Assembly: GCF_019972295.1 (NCBI RefSeq)
Contig: NZ_BLJA01000001.1
Coordinates: 2,298,158-2,362,157, forward strand
Direction of reading: 5' to 3'
From: Geobacter sp. AOG2
Lineage (GTDB): Bacteria; Desulfobacterota; Desulfuromonadia; Geobacterales; Pseudopelobacteraceae
DNA length: 64,000 nt
The notes beneath the pieces are model-generated. The model had not been told where the DNA came from. It searched no databases and saw nothing but the letters and a program-made list of their open reading frames with translations. Below are positions 9,494-18,224 of the stretch, piece by piece; position 1 is the stretch's first letter; each line of letters starts with the position of its first letter. The position numbers and the translations under genes are program-made.

Positions 9494-10687
9494 ATGGCAA
9501 TCGCCACCAAAATCGCCGGATTCATCTCACGCTCATCCTGGATTCGCAAGATGTTCGAGGAGGGAGAAGTCCTGCGCGAGGAATACGGTGCCGACAACGT
9601 CTACGATTTCACCTTGGGAAACCCGGATGTGGACCCGCCCGAAGCCTTCAACCGCGAGTTATTGACCTTGGCGCAGCATCCCCTGCCCGGCATGCACAGC
9701 TACATGAACAATGCAGGGTACGCTGAAACCCGGGCCGCCGTGGCTGCGAAACTGGCCAGGGATTCCGGGCTGCCGGTCACAGCCTCCCACGTTGTAATGA
9801 CCTGCGGCGCGGGAGGGGCGCTCAACGTGGTGCTCAAGACCATCCTCAATCCGGGGGAAGAGGTCATCATTCTGGCCCCTTATTTTGTGGAATACAAATT
9901 CTATATCGACAATCACGGCGGAATTCCGGTGGAGGTCTGGACCGACCGCGCCACCTTCCAACTCGACATCGGCGCCATTGAGAAGGCGCTCACACTAAAG
10001 ACGCGGGCAATCATCATTTGCTCACCCAACAACCCGACCGGGGTTGTCTACTCGGCGGAAAGCCTGCGCCAACTCGGCGAACTTCTGCAAAAGGCCCAAC
10101 AGAAGACCAGCCACCACATCTATGTTATTTCCGATGAACCCTATGCCCGCATCTCCTATGACGGCAGACATGTCCCCAATATTTTCCCTCTGGTGGAAAA
10201 CGCCGTCATCGTCACATCCCACAGCAAGGATCTGGCCCTGCCAGGGGAGCGGATCGGCTACCTGGCCATCAACCCCACCATGGCCACCGCCATGCAATTC
10301 ATGGAAGGCGCCATCTTCAGCAATCGGGTGCTGGGTTTTGTCAATGCGCCAGCCCTCATGCAGCGCTTGGTGGCTAAATTACAGGACGAATCGGTGGATA
10401 TCGGCCTGTATCAGACAAAACGCGATCTTCTGGTCAACGAACTGACGTCAATGGGGTTCGAACTAGTCAAACCGGACGGCGCCTTTTATCTTTTTCCCGT
10501 CTCACCGCTGGCTGATGACGTGGCATTCATCAAACTGGCCCAGAAACACCGCATCCTCCTGGTGCCGGGAAGCGGATTCGGGGCACCGGGCTTTTTCAGG
10601 ATCGCCTACTGCGTGGACAAAGGGATGATCGAACGGAGCCTGCCGGCTTGGCGCGCGCTGGCCAAAGAGGTGGGATTGCGAGGGTAG
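9494..10687 (+). CDS. PLP-dependent class I/II aminotransferase
   Basis: A 397-residue fold-type I aminotransferase. Visible features include YDFTLGNPDVDPP near the N-terminus, CSPNNPTG with the conserved Asn and Pro, VISDEPYARISYDG, and SHSKDLALPGERIGY, whose Lys should form the Schiff base with pyridoxal phosphate. The substrate is not clear; aspartate- or alanine-type enzymes are the nearest families. A strong GGAGG lies before the ATG. It is monocistronic and ends just before a 124-base hairpin repeat. Confidence 0.88.
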   Translation: MAIATKIAGFISRSSWIRKMFEEGEVLREEYGADNVYDFTLGNPDVDPPEAFNRELLTLAQHPLPGMHSYMNNAGYAETRAAVAAKLARDSGLPVTASHVVMTCGAGGALNVVLKTILNPGEEVIILAPYFVEYKFYIDNHGGIPVEVWTDRATFQLDIGAIEKALTLKTRAIIICSPNNPTGVVYSAESLRQLGELLQKAQQKTSHHIYVISDEPYARISYDGRHVPNIFPLVENAVIVTSHSKDLALPGERIGYLAINPTMATAMQFMEGAIFSNRVLGFVNAPALMQRLVAKLQDESVDIGLYQTKRDLLVNELTSMGFELVKPDGAFYLFPVSPLADDVAFIKLAQKHRILLVPGSGFGAPGFFRIAYCVDKGMIERSLPAWRALAKEVGLRG

Positions 10688-10726
10688 ACTCTTACGGAAA
10701 AATTATCAACCTCCTGATGAAACACC

Positions 10727-10850
10727 AAGGTTGTTCAAAAATAATCAGATCGTCGCACTCGCAGAATGCCCCGAGGAGGCGTAGCAGAGCTACGCCTCAC
10801 GAAAGAGCGTTCGAGGACGGCGGCGAGATGGCTGTTTTTCAACAACCTTT
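10727..10850. repeat. 124-base hairpin repeat element with internal palindrome
   Basis: Outer arms AAGGTTGTTCAAAAA and its near reverse complement TTTTTCAACAACCTT bound the element. Similarity between the arms continues inward for about 30 bases. In the centre, GAGGCGTAG and CTACGCCTC form a perfect 9-base stem with a CAGAG loop (10776-10798). The whole unit could fold into a long cruciform. It resembles the small non-autonomous repeats (MITE-like) found in many Geobacter genomes; that comparison is from memory. It abuts the 3' end of aguB. Confidence 0.8.
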
Positions 10851-11735
10851 TTAATCCCGGTAACGCTTCAACAGATCCCCATAGGCGTCGATACGCCGGT
10901 CGCGCAGAAACGGCCAGATGCGCCGCACGGTCTCGCTCCGTCCCAGATCCAGGTCCACCAACAGAATTTCCTCGTTCTCCCGTGAAGCCTCGGCCAGCAG
11001 TTCCCCCTGTGGCCCGGCTGCAAAGCTGCTCCCCCAAAATTTGATCCCGGTCTCGGGATGAAGGGGCGACGGTTCGAACCCGACCCGGTTGACGGCCAGA
11101 AGCGGCAAACCGTTGGCCACGGCATGGCCGCGCTGGACGGTGATCCAAGCGTCACGCTGGCGCTCCTGCTCCGCCGTACTGTCGGCCGGGTCCCAACCGA
11201 TGGCGGTTGGGTAGATCAGAAGGTCGGCCCCGGCCAGGGCCATCAATCGGGCCGCCTCGGGATACCACTGATCCCAGCAGACCAGAACCCCGAGCGTCCC
11301 GACCGAGGTCTTCACCGGATTGAATCCCAGGTCGCCGGGGGTAAAATAAAACTTTTCGTAAAAACCGGGATCGTCAGGGATATGCATCTTGCGGTAAACG
11401 CCGGCCGTGGAGCCGTCGTTTTCAAAGACCACGGCGGTGTTGTGGTACAGTCCGGGAGCGCGGCGTTCGAAGAGCGAGGCCACAATGACCACTCCCAGCT
11501 CGCCGGCCAGGCCGGCAATGACGCGACTGTCGGCGCCGGGGATCGTCTCTGCCATGTCGAACAGGTCTGGATCCTCGACCTGGCAGAAGTATGGGCCGGC
11601 ATGTAATTCCTGCAGAACCACCAGGAGCGCCCCGTCGGCTACAGCCCGCCTGATCATGGCGCAGGTCTTGCCCAAGGTTGCGTCCTTGTCGTTGCTGCAT
11701 GTCTGCTGGATCAACGCCGTTCTGAGGGACCTCAC
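10851..11735 (-). CDS. aguB: N-carbamoylputrescine amidase
   Basis: A 294-residue carbon-nitrogen hydrolase that should convert N-carbamoylputrescine to putrescine, CO2 and ammonia. The nitrilase-type triad is visible as Glu43 (LQELH), Lys116 (YRKMHIP) and Cys153 (VCWDQWYPE). I chose the GTG whose bases overlap the aguA stop codon (GTGA) and which follows AGGGGGTG; the frame is open further upstream inside aguA but lacks homology there. The overlap with aguA supports the pathway assignment. Confidence 0.92.
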   Translation of the reverse strand: MRSLRTALIQQTCSNDKDATLGKTCAMIRRAVADGALLVVLQELHAGPYFCQVEDPDLFDMAETIPGADSRVIAGLAGELGVVIVASLFERRAPGLYHNTAVVFENDGSTAGVYRKMHIPDDPGFYEKFYFTPGDLGFNPVKTSVGTLGVLVCWDQWYPEAARLMALAGADLLIYPTAIGWDPADSTAEQERQRDAWITVQRGHAVANGLPLLAVNRVGFEPSPLHPETGIKFWGSSFAAGPQGELLAEASRENEEILLVDLDLGRSETVRRIWPFLRDRRIDAYGDLLKRYRD

Positions 11736-12757
11736 GGCAACACCCCCTGAGGTAACTGCATGGTCACGCAGTGCAGCGAACCGTGCTGCTCCAGGAGCGG
11801 CAGACAGTCGATGCCGATGACCTCCCGGCCGGGAAAGGCTTGGCCTATGCATTCCATGGCGAGCCCATCCTTTTCCTCATCCCGGTAGGCAGGGACCAGC
11901 ACGGCACCGTTGATCACCAGGAAATTAGCATAGGTAGCCGGCAAACGGTGGGCTTGGTCGTCGAAACGAGCCTTGGGCCAGGGAAGCGGGATCAAGCGAT
12001 AAGGGGAGCCGTCCGGGGCCCGGAAGGCCGCCAATTCTCCCTCCATCAGCTTCAGTGCTTGGTAGTGTTCGTCCCGTGGGTCGTCACATGCTGTGTAGAC
12101 GATGGTATTGCCCGGACAGATACGCGCCAGGGTGTCGATATGGGAGTCAGTATCGTCTCCGGCCAAAAAGCCGTGATTGAGCCACAGTACGCGCCGTGCC
12201 CCCAGAAGGGCGGCCAGAGCCTGCTCAACCTCGCTCTTATCCAGTTGTGGGTTGCGGTTGGGCGAAAGAAGGCATTCGGTGGTAGTCAGGATGGTCCCGA
12301 GGCCGTCGCTCTCAATGCTGCCCCCTTCCAGAATCAGGCCCACGGTTTTGAGATTGGGGGTGAGCGCGCCCAACTCCTTGAGCCGCTTGGAAATCAGGTT
12401 ATCGTGATTGGCGGCGAACTTGAGCCCCCAGCCGTTGAAACCGAAGTCCAGAAGCACTGGTTTGCCGTTGAAGATCACCGTGATGGGGCCAAAGTCCCGC
12501 GCCCAGGTATCATTGGTGGGCAGTTCGCAGATAACCACCCTTTCCAGGTCGATGCCGGAACCGGCCAGGTAGTTGCGGGCAGAAGCGGCACTGGGCGCGA
12601 CCAACACCACTCGCTCAAAGCGGGTAATCCGGAGGATAATCTCCGCAAAAACCGGACGGACGTCGTCCAGCATATAGGCCCAATCGGTGTCCTCATGGGG
12701 CCAGGCCAGCAGGACGCCGTCCTGCACTTCCCACTCGGCGGATAATCTCGGATTCAC
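11732..12757 (-). CDS. aguA: Agmatine deiminase
   Basis: A 341-residue guanidino-group modifying enzyme of the agmatine deiminase family, converting agmatine to N-carbamoylputrescine. Recognisable are LAWPHEDTDW, NDTWARDFGP, FGFNGWG, LEGGSIESDG, GDDTDSHIDTLAR and the catalytic Cys in SLHCVTMQLPQG (about Cys330). I chose GTG preceded by AGGAGATG at the right spacing; an ATG ten codons upstream is an alternative. With aguB it forms a two-gene putrescine route from agmatine. No arginine decarboxylase is visible in the window. Confidence 0.92.
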   Translation of the reverse strand: MNPRLSAEWEVQDGVLLAWPHEDTDWAYMLDDVRPVFAEIILRITRFERVVLVAPSAASARNYLAGSGIDLERVVICELPTNDTWARDFGPITVIFNGKPVLLDFGFNGWGLKFAANHDNLISKRLKELGALTPNLKTVGLILEGGSIESDGLGTILTTTECLLSPNRNPQLDKSEVEQALAALLGARRVLWLNHGFLAGDDTDSHIDTLARICPGNTIVYTACDDPRDEHYQALKLMEGELAAFRAPDGSPYRLIPLPWPKARFDDQAHRLPATYANFLVINGAVLVPAYRDEEKDGLAMECIGQAFPGREVIGIDCLPLLEQHGSLHCVTMQLPQGVLP

Positions 12758-13027
12758 GGTCTCATCTCCTGTTGAGGTAAGTCTCATCCTTGTTTGCCAG
12801 GACGGTGGACAGTATAGTATGGTGAAACCTCACCACGCAAGCCCACTTTTTCTCCGGCGGGGAAAACCAGCCGGAACGCCTTTGTTTTGACTCATGCACT
12901 CCAAGAAAGTCCTTCAGCAAAAAACGACTATTTTCTTTCATCTTAAGTCGTGGTAATTATAAAAGCTGCCAAGTTCGGCACTCACAAGTTAATAAAGAAA
13001 TTCAATATATATAAACAAAGGCCGCTA

Positions 13028-14512
13028 ATGGTCAGCCTCGTCATTATCTCCAACAGCCCAAAAACAGCACATATCAAGCAATATCTCCAAGCAACGATCA
13101 AGGTTACGGTCGACGTGGTGGCCGATATCGACCAAGCGCTGCAGGATATTTTCGTAAAACGTCCGACTGTCGTCTGCATCCAGAACCGACTCTCGGATAT
13201 CAATGCCGATGAAATTGCCCGGCATATCCAGATGCTGTTCAGAAAAGATGCGCCCTCCTTCATTCTGATGCACGAGGGGGACGACAACGCCAAACCGGTC
13301 GCCGGACTGTTCGAGCACCTGCTCGACCTGACACTGCCCGAGACGAAACTGGCCAAGACCCTTGGTGCCGCCCTCAAATCGATTCTCGGCACCCAGTGGG
13401 AAGACACCTGCTTGTCACCGCCCCCTCCTAAGGGCAAGCAGCCTCAAACAGCCGGTATCACACTGAATCGCCCCCGGGAATATTCCGCTGTCGAAGAACA
13501 TGACGCATTCGTACTCGTAAACTCGTTGGATGAATTCATGACAACCATGCCCGAGGCCCAGGTCAGGGGACTGGAGAACGGCGTTCACCCGGATCAAGAA
13601 CCGGCGGCTGCCTCCCCCGCCACGAAGCCTCTCGACACTGCCCCCCGCAAAAACACTCCGTCCCGACAATTACCCGTCGAACACGAGAAAACGGCCAAAC
13701 AGATGGGGCATGAAACCTCTTTTCCAGAAGAAACAGTGATTCCGTCCAGGACCATCGCGCCCTCACCCCCGCTTTCAGTGCGCCCAACTTCACCCCCCCT
13801 GCCGGCAGCCCCCCCACCCCCTGTGGCCAAGGCAGTACCACAAGACCATCGCCCAGTGTCGAAGCCTGCGGTTTCGCCCCCGTCTATCACAACGCCGCCG
13901 GGTGATTTCCGCATTACCGCGGCGGCTACAGCAGCAGCCGGGCGGGAACAGAGTGATATAGCCCCGTTCATTGAGAGCTTTGAACTGCCGGACAGGAGAT
14001 GGAGGCGCCGTGTGGGTATCGCCCTGGCCATGGCGACCTGTGCCGTTGCCTGGTATCTGCTGCGGCAGAAACCGGGGGCGGCAACGAAGCTGCAAAAGCC
14101 GGCGCCCGTCGCGGTAGCCATTCAAAAGACTGCTTCGAGCGTGCACCATCCCATCGGAAATACGGATGCCCCTCTGCCGGCATTTATTCCTGCTGATGGC
14201 CGTGACAACGTCTATACAGCCCGGCACCCGGGCTGGGAACGTTATGCGGGAGCAGATTACGAATGCCGGATATTCCGGGAAAACAACCGCATCAAGGCTG
14301 TCCAGGTGTTGCCGGCTAAACGGCAAAGCCTCGATGAGGAGTTTCTGAAAAAAGTGCTGACAGAACTGGTGGGCAACGACCATTTCCGGGTGACCTCACG
14401 GGAGAACGTACAGGATTACCTGATAGAGCGTGGCAGTGTGGCCGACAAGGCAGACCTGATGCTCTACATTCGAAAATCGAAATTGCACGCCTTTGTCGTA
14501 TCCCTGATTTAA
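13028..14512 (+). CDS. Pseudo-receiver / Pro-rich / single-span membrane protein, paralogue A
   Basis: A 494-residue protein I do not recognise. Residues 1-122 resemble a response-regulator receiver, but the acidic pair is replaced by SNS and the phospho-acceptor position by Gln (CIQNRL, 50-55). A long low-complexity linker rich in Pro, Ala and Ser spans about 130-320. One membrane span lies at about 329-346 (GIALAMATCAVAWYLL). The C-terminal domain (about 385-494) contains HPGWERY, RIKAVQVLPA and YIRKSKLHAFVVSL. A paralogue with the same order lies at 44540-45679. The start was set by that comparison and an AAAGG site. The N-terminus is likely cytoplasmic and the C-terminal domain periplasmic. 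The LysM and GspE-type genes follow. Confidence 0.85.
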   Translation: MVSLVIISNSPKTAHIKQYLQATIKVTVDVVADIDQALQDIFVKRPTVVCIQNRLSDINADEIARHIQMLFRKDAPSFILMHEGDDNAKPVAGLFEHLLDLTLPETKLAKTLGAALKSILGTQWEDTCLSPPPPKGKQPQTAGITLNRPREYSAVEEHDAFVLVNSLDEFMTTMPEAQVRGLENGVHPDQEPAAASPATKPLDTAPRKNTPSRQLPVEHEKTAKQMGHETSFPEETVIPSRTIAPSPPLSVRPTSPPLPAAPPPPVAKAVPQDHRPVSKPAVSPPSITTPPGDFRITAAATAAAGREQSDIAPFIESFELPDRRWRRRVGIALAMATCAVAWYLLRQKPGAATKLQKPAPVAVAIQKTASSVHHPIGNTDAPLPAFIPADGRDNVYTARHPGWERYAGADYECRIFRENNRIKAVQVLPAKRQSLDEEFLKKVLTELVGNDHFRVTSRENVQDYLIERGSVADKADLMLYIRKSKLHAFVVSLI

Positions 14513-14613
14513 AACAACCGTCACATTTTTTCAACCTTGCTGGATTTATACATTTGTCGGCCTTGGCCCCTGAGCGGGCTCGACTTTGATCAGAGGCCGA
14601 CCATGGAGATGCA

Positions 14614-16149
14614 ATGTTCTCATCATATGTCCGTACCACGCTGGTTTTCCTACTCATCATTGCCGCTTCGATAACCGCACAACCCTTGCACGCCGCCATG
14701 GACCCGCGTTTCGAACTGAGCCCCCAGACACTTGAGGCTACCACGACCCGCAAGCCTGCGGCCAAAAGCGGCAGGCATGCCGCCCGGCCACGCTCCCGCC
14801 AACTGCCGCAAAATGGCACAATCTATACCATAAAAGCCGGCGACAATCTTCACAAGGTCCTGGTACGACATTTCGGCATAAAAGATAATGAGACAGAAAC
14901 ACTGATCGAAAAAATCTGCCGCAAGAACAATATCAGGGATATCAGACGCCTGAAGGTCGGCCAACGTATAGTGATTCCTGCCTTTGACCGCAAGGCGGAA
15001 GGTGCGGCCACGGTGTACGAGACGGACAGGGTTGCTTCGGCCACACCCGACGTAGACGCGCCTGAAGCCACGGGGAGGGCATTTAGCCTGACGCCCCCCT
15101 CTGTGCCTGCACTTGATGGGCAGGAAACCCTTCGGCAGATCAAAAGTGTCTGGGATCGGGTCGTGCCCTCGAAGAGCGAGTTGAGCAAGCCGCTCACGCT
15201 TCATTCGCCCACATTCACCCTGACCCTCGATCCTCAGCGTTATCCCATGTACGCCACCATGGATGGCGGCCGGATCTTGGTGGACCGTAAAAAGACCATC
15301 CCTCCCCTGATCAAATCGCTGATTGAAGAAAAGGAGCCGTCGGTCCATATCGTATCCGAATCGCCGGCAGACACCAGGCAGCTTTTGGCCACCATGCTTG
15401 AAGCGGCCGGATTCTATTCGGTGGAGGAAAACTTCAACATGGAGTTCGGAGTCGACCCTAAGGTAACCGTCCACTCCGATTTCAAGATAGAAAAGGCGGC
15501 CGACAGCCTGGTCAATCAGGATGTCGTTTTGTTGAACAACGGACGGCAGCCCCTGCCAACCACCTTGCGGGGGGTGCTTAAAAAAGAAGGCTTTACGGTC
15601 TACGAACCGTTTGCCGCGCCCGGACCGCTCATCGTTCGCCCGGCCCGCAACATCGGACAGATAGGGATCTCCACTCAACCCAAAATGGTGGATGCCATCC
15701 TGGCGTCTTTGGCGGTATCACCCGAACGTGATCGATCCCTAGACGTCTTTGGGGCGGACGACAACGGCATCTCCCTTTCCGTCAGGGCCGACCGGTCATT
15801 CGTCCGCGGCGGACAAAAGTACGTCATCACCCGCTTTGACGGCGATGCGGTCACCTACACCCTCTTCCGTATCCTGGAAACCAAGGGGTATCGGGTCATT
15901 ACCCTCGACAGACAGGACGATTTCCGCAAGAGCACGGAAAAAATCCTCGCGGGAATGAAGATCCGGAACACCTATGGCCGACATGACCTGATCCGCGAGG
16001 AAGGACTCCCCTATTCGGTACAGATGTCGGGGTTCTGGTTGGACGACCCTTCCCTGCCCGGCGGCAGTCTGTTCCTTACCGATCTGGCCATTGACCAGGT
16101 CGTACGCAGCCTTCTGTTGGAAAACGGTTTCAACATTTACACAAAATAA
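14614..16149 (+). CDS. LysM-domain exported protein of unknown function
   Basis: A 511-residue protein with an N-terminal signal peptide (residues 1-28, core TLVFLLIIAASITA, cleavage near LHAAM). A LysM domain at about 69-128 begins YTIKAGDNLHKVLVRHFG and ends LKVGQRIVIP, implying binding to peptidoglycan. The remaining 380 residues match nothing I recognise; they contain several alpha/beta-like units and no membrane span. It starts 101 bases after the pseudo-receiver gene, and 14 bases separate its stop from the GspE-type ATPase, so the latter two are surely cotranscribed. A role as a cell-wall-associated part of a pilus or secretion machine is inference from context. Confidence 0.85.
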   Translation: MFSSYVRTTLVFLLIIAASITAQPLHAAMDPRFELSPQTLEATTTRKPAAKSGRHAARPRSRQLPQNGTIYTIKAGDNLHKVLVRHFGIKDNETETLIEKICRKNNIRDIRRLKVGQRIVIPAFDRKAEGAATVYETDRVASATPDVDAPEATGRAFSLTPPSVPALDGQETLRQIKSVWDRVVPSKSELSKPLTLHSPTFTLTLDPQRYPMYATMDGGRILVDRKKTIPPLIKSLIEEKEPSVHIVSESPADTRQLLATMLEAAGFYSVEENFNMEFGVDPKVTVHSDFKIEKAADSLVNQDVVLLNNGRQPLPTTLRGVLKKEGFTVYEPFAAPGPLIVRPARNIGQIGISTQPKMVDAILASLAVSPERDRSLDVFGADDNGISLSVRADRSFVRGGQKYVITRFDGDAVTYTLFRILETKGYRVITLDRQDDFRKSTEKILAGMKIRNTYGRHDLIREEGLPYSVQMSGFWLDDPSLPGGSLFLTDLAIDQVVRSLLLENGFNIYTK

Positions 16150-16163
16150 AGGTATACGAACGC

Positions 16164-18101
16164 ATGATCGTGAAAAAAGTTGGTGAAATATTAATCGAGC
16201 AGGAGCTGATTACCCAGGAGCAGCTCCAACAGGCGCTCGAACTGCAAAAAAACATTCCCGACCAGACGATCGGGCAACTGCTCTGCAAACTCGGATTCAT
16301 ACGGGAAAGCGACCTGCGTTTCGTGCTCGACCAGAAAAACAAGCGGCCGGAGCTGGTCGATATCCTCATGAGGGACGGCCTGCTGGATCAACCGAAGATA
16401 CGGCACGCCCGGGAGATCGGTAAACAACACAACATCCCTCTTGAGAAGGCGCTGATCAAGTTACGTTATATCGATGAAGAACAACTCGCCCAAGCGGTGG
16501 CAACACAATATGACCTGCCGTATGTCACCATAAACTGCCGGGATCTGGATGTGGTCCTCTCCCAGTACATCAGCGTCGTCTACGCCCAAAAACACCGCAT
16601 CGCTCCCATCTCCAAGATCGGCAATACACTGACACTGGCCATGAGCGCCCCCCTCAGGCAGATTGACATCAGGGAACTGGAAGACAGCATCCGCCTGAGG
16701 ATCATTGCCGTAATCGCCACTGAAAGTGATATCCGGGTGGCACACCAGCAACTTTACAACGTCGCAAACGCAGGAACAACGACCAGCGCCAGTGACGAGG
16801 TAAATCTGGACATCCTGCCGGACAGTATCGTCGATCTGCTCAGCAAGACATCCCTCGGCGACGAGCCCGACATAGAGGAAGAGACCAAAAAGGTCACAGA
16901 GAAGGATAGCGTCATCGTCAAACTGGTCAACAAGATCATCTACGACGCCTATGTCAAAAAAGCCTCCGACATCCACATCGAACCCTACCCCGGCAAAAAG
17001 GACGTCGTGGTACGCACCCGCATCGACGGCCAGTGTTCCATCTACCAGAAGATCCCATACAAATATAAGTTTGCAATCCCTTCCCGCCTCAAGATCATGG
17101 CCGACCTGGATATCGCAGAACGACGCAAGCCCCAGGACGGCAAGATCGAATTCAAAAAATTCGGACCGTTGGACATCGAACTGCGTGTGGCAACCATGCC
17201 GACGGTCGGCGGACTGGAAGACATTGTCATCCGTGTCTTGTCCAGCGGCGAACCGATCGGTTTCAAGGACTTGGGTCTGTCCGACCGAAACATGCATGTC
17301 TTCGAAGAGGCTCTCAAGAGTCCCCACGGCCTGGTCCTGGTCGTTGGCCCGACCGGTTCCGGCAAAACCACAACTCTGCATTCTGCCCTGGCCACGATCA
17401 ACCAGCCCACCCGCAAGATCTGGACGGCAGAGGACCCGGTGGAGATCACCCAGCCGGGCCTGCGTCAAGTGCAGGTAAATGCGCGCATCGGCTTCACTTT
17501 CGCCACCGCCCTGCGTTCATTCCTGCGGCTCGACCCGGATGTCATCATGGTCGGCGAGATGCGCGACGAGGAAACAGCTGGTATTGCCATTGAGGCCTCG
17601 CTGACCGGCCACCTGGTATTTTCAACGCTGCACACCAATTCAGCACCCGAGACGGTTACCCGACTTCTGGAAATGGGGCTCGATCCTTACGGCTTTTCTG
17701 ACTCACTGCTCTGCGTCCTGGCCCAACGACTGGCTCGTCGACTCTGCCCCGACTGCAAGGAGAGCTATCAGCCTACAGAACCCGAAATCGGTGAGTACAT
17801 CGACGAGTACGGTCAGGAGGATTTCACCCTGAGCGGCATAAAACGGGAGGGACTGACCCTCTATCGTGCAGTGGGTTGCGAACGCTGCGGGCACAGTGGT
17901 TATCGCGGGCGGCTCGGCATTCACGAGGTACTGGACTGCACCTCTCAGTTGAAGAGCCTGATCAAGCGCCGGGCGCATACGGATTCAATCTATGAGCAGG
18001 CGGTGACAGACGGCATGACCAGTCTCAAACAGGACGGCATCATAAAGGTGCTGCAGGGGCTGACCGACATCCACGAGGTGCGACGGGTTTGCATCAAATA
18101 G
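16164..18101 (+). CDS. GspE/PilB-type secretion or pilus assembly ATPase
   Basis: A 645-residue type II secretion / type IV pilus ATPase. The N-terminus holds GspE-N/MshEN-like repeats: VGEILIEQELITQEQLQQAL, IGQLLCKLGFIRESDL, and a second more divergent pair up to about residue 115. The ATPase core has Walker A GPTGSGKTTT (about 394-403), the Asp-box and Walker B region around RLDPDVIMVGEMRD, and the His box HTNSAP. Two CxxC pairs (CPDC, CERC) form the usual zinc element. The N-terminal repeats lack the Arg of the c-di-GMP-binding MshEN consensus. No other pilus or secretion gene is adjacent, so the system it powers is unknown. Confidence 0.9.
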   Translation: MIVKKVGEILIEQELITQEQLQQALELQKNIPDQTIGQLLCKLGFIRESDLRFVLDQKNKRPELVDILMRDGLLDQPKIRHAREIGKQHNIPLEKALIKLRYIDEEQLAQAVATQYDLPYVTINCRDLDVVLSQYISVVYAQKHRIAPISKIGNTLTLAMSAPLRQIDIRELEDSIRLRIIAVIATESDIRVAHQQLYNVANAGTTTSASDEVNLDILPDSIVDLLSKTSLGDEPDIEEETKKVTEKDSVIVKLVNKIIYDAYVKKASDIHIEPYPGKKDVVVRTRIDGQCSIYQKIPYKYKFAIPSRLKIMADLDIAERRKPQDGKIEFKKFGPLDIELRVATMPTVGGLEDIVIRVLSSGEPIGFKDLGLSDRNMHVFEEALKSPHGLVLVVGPTGSGKTTTLHSALATINQPTRKIWTAEDPVEITQPGLRQVQVNARIGFTFATALRSFLRLDPDVIMVGEMRDEETAGIAIEASLTGHLVFSTLHTNSAPETVTRLLEMGLDPYGFSDSLLCVLAQRLARRLCPDCKESYQPTEPEIGEYIDEYGQEDFTLSGIKREGLTLYRAVGCERCGHSGYRGRLGIHEVLDCTSQLKSLIKRRAHTDSIYEQAVTDGMTSLKQDGIIKVLQGLTDIHEVRRVCIK

Positions 18102-18224
18102 GTCGCGAAACCACGCCGGGGCTCACTTTGGGCTTGCCTTTCGAACTGTTCTTGCGGTAAGTAACAGCATCCCGGTTTCGACCGGCATCACTACGGGAAT
18201 ATGACCCGCGAAAATGGAGTGTCC

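Noticed and set aside
14650-15678. 342-codon minus-strand frame
   Set aside because: It is antisense to the LysM protein gene, which has a signal peptide, ribosome site and domain; typical high-GC shadow.
16461-17468. 335-codon minus-strand frame
   Set aside because: It is fully antisense to the GspE-type ATPase core and its composition (Asp/Val/Gly-rich) is that of a shadow.
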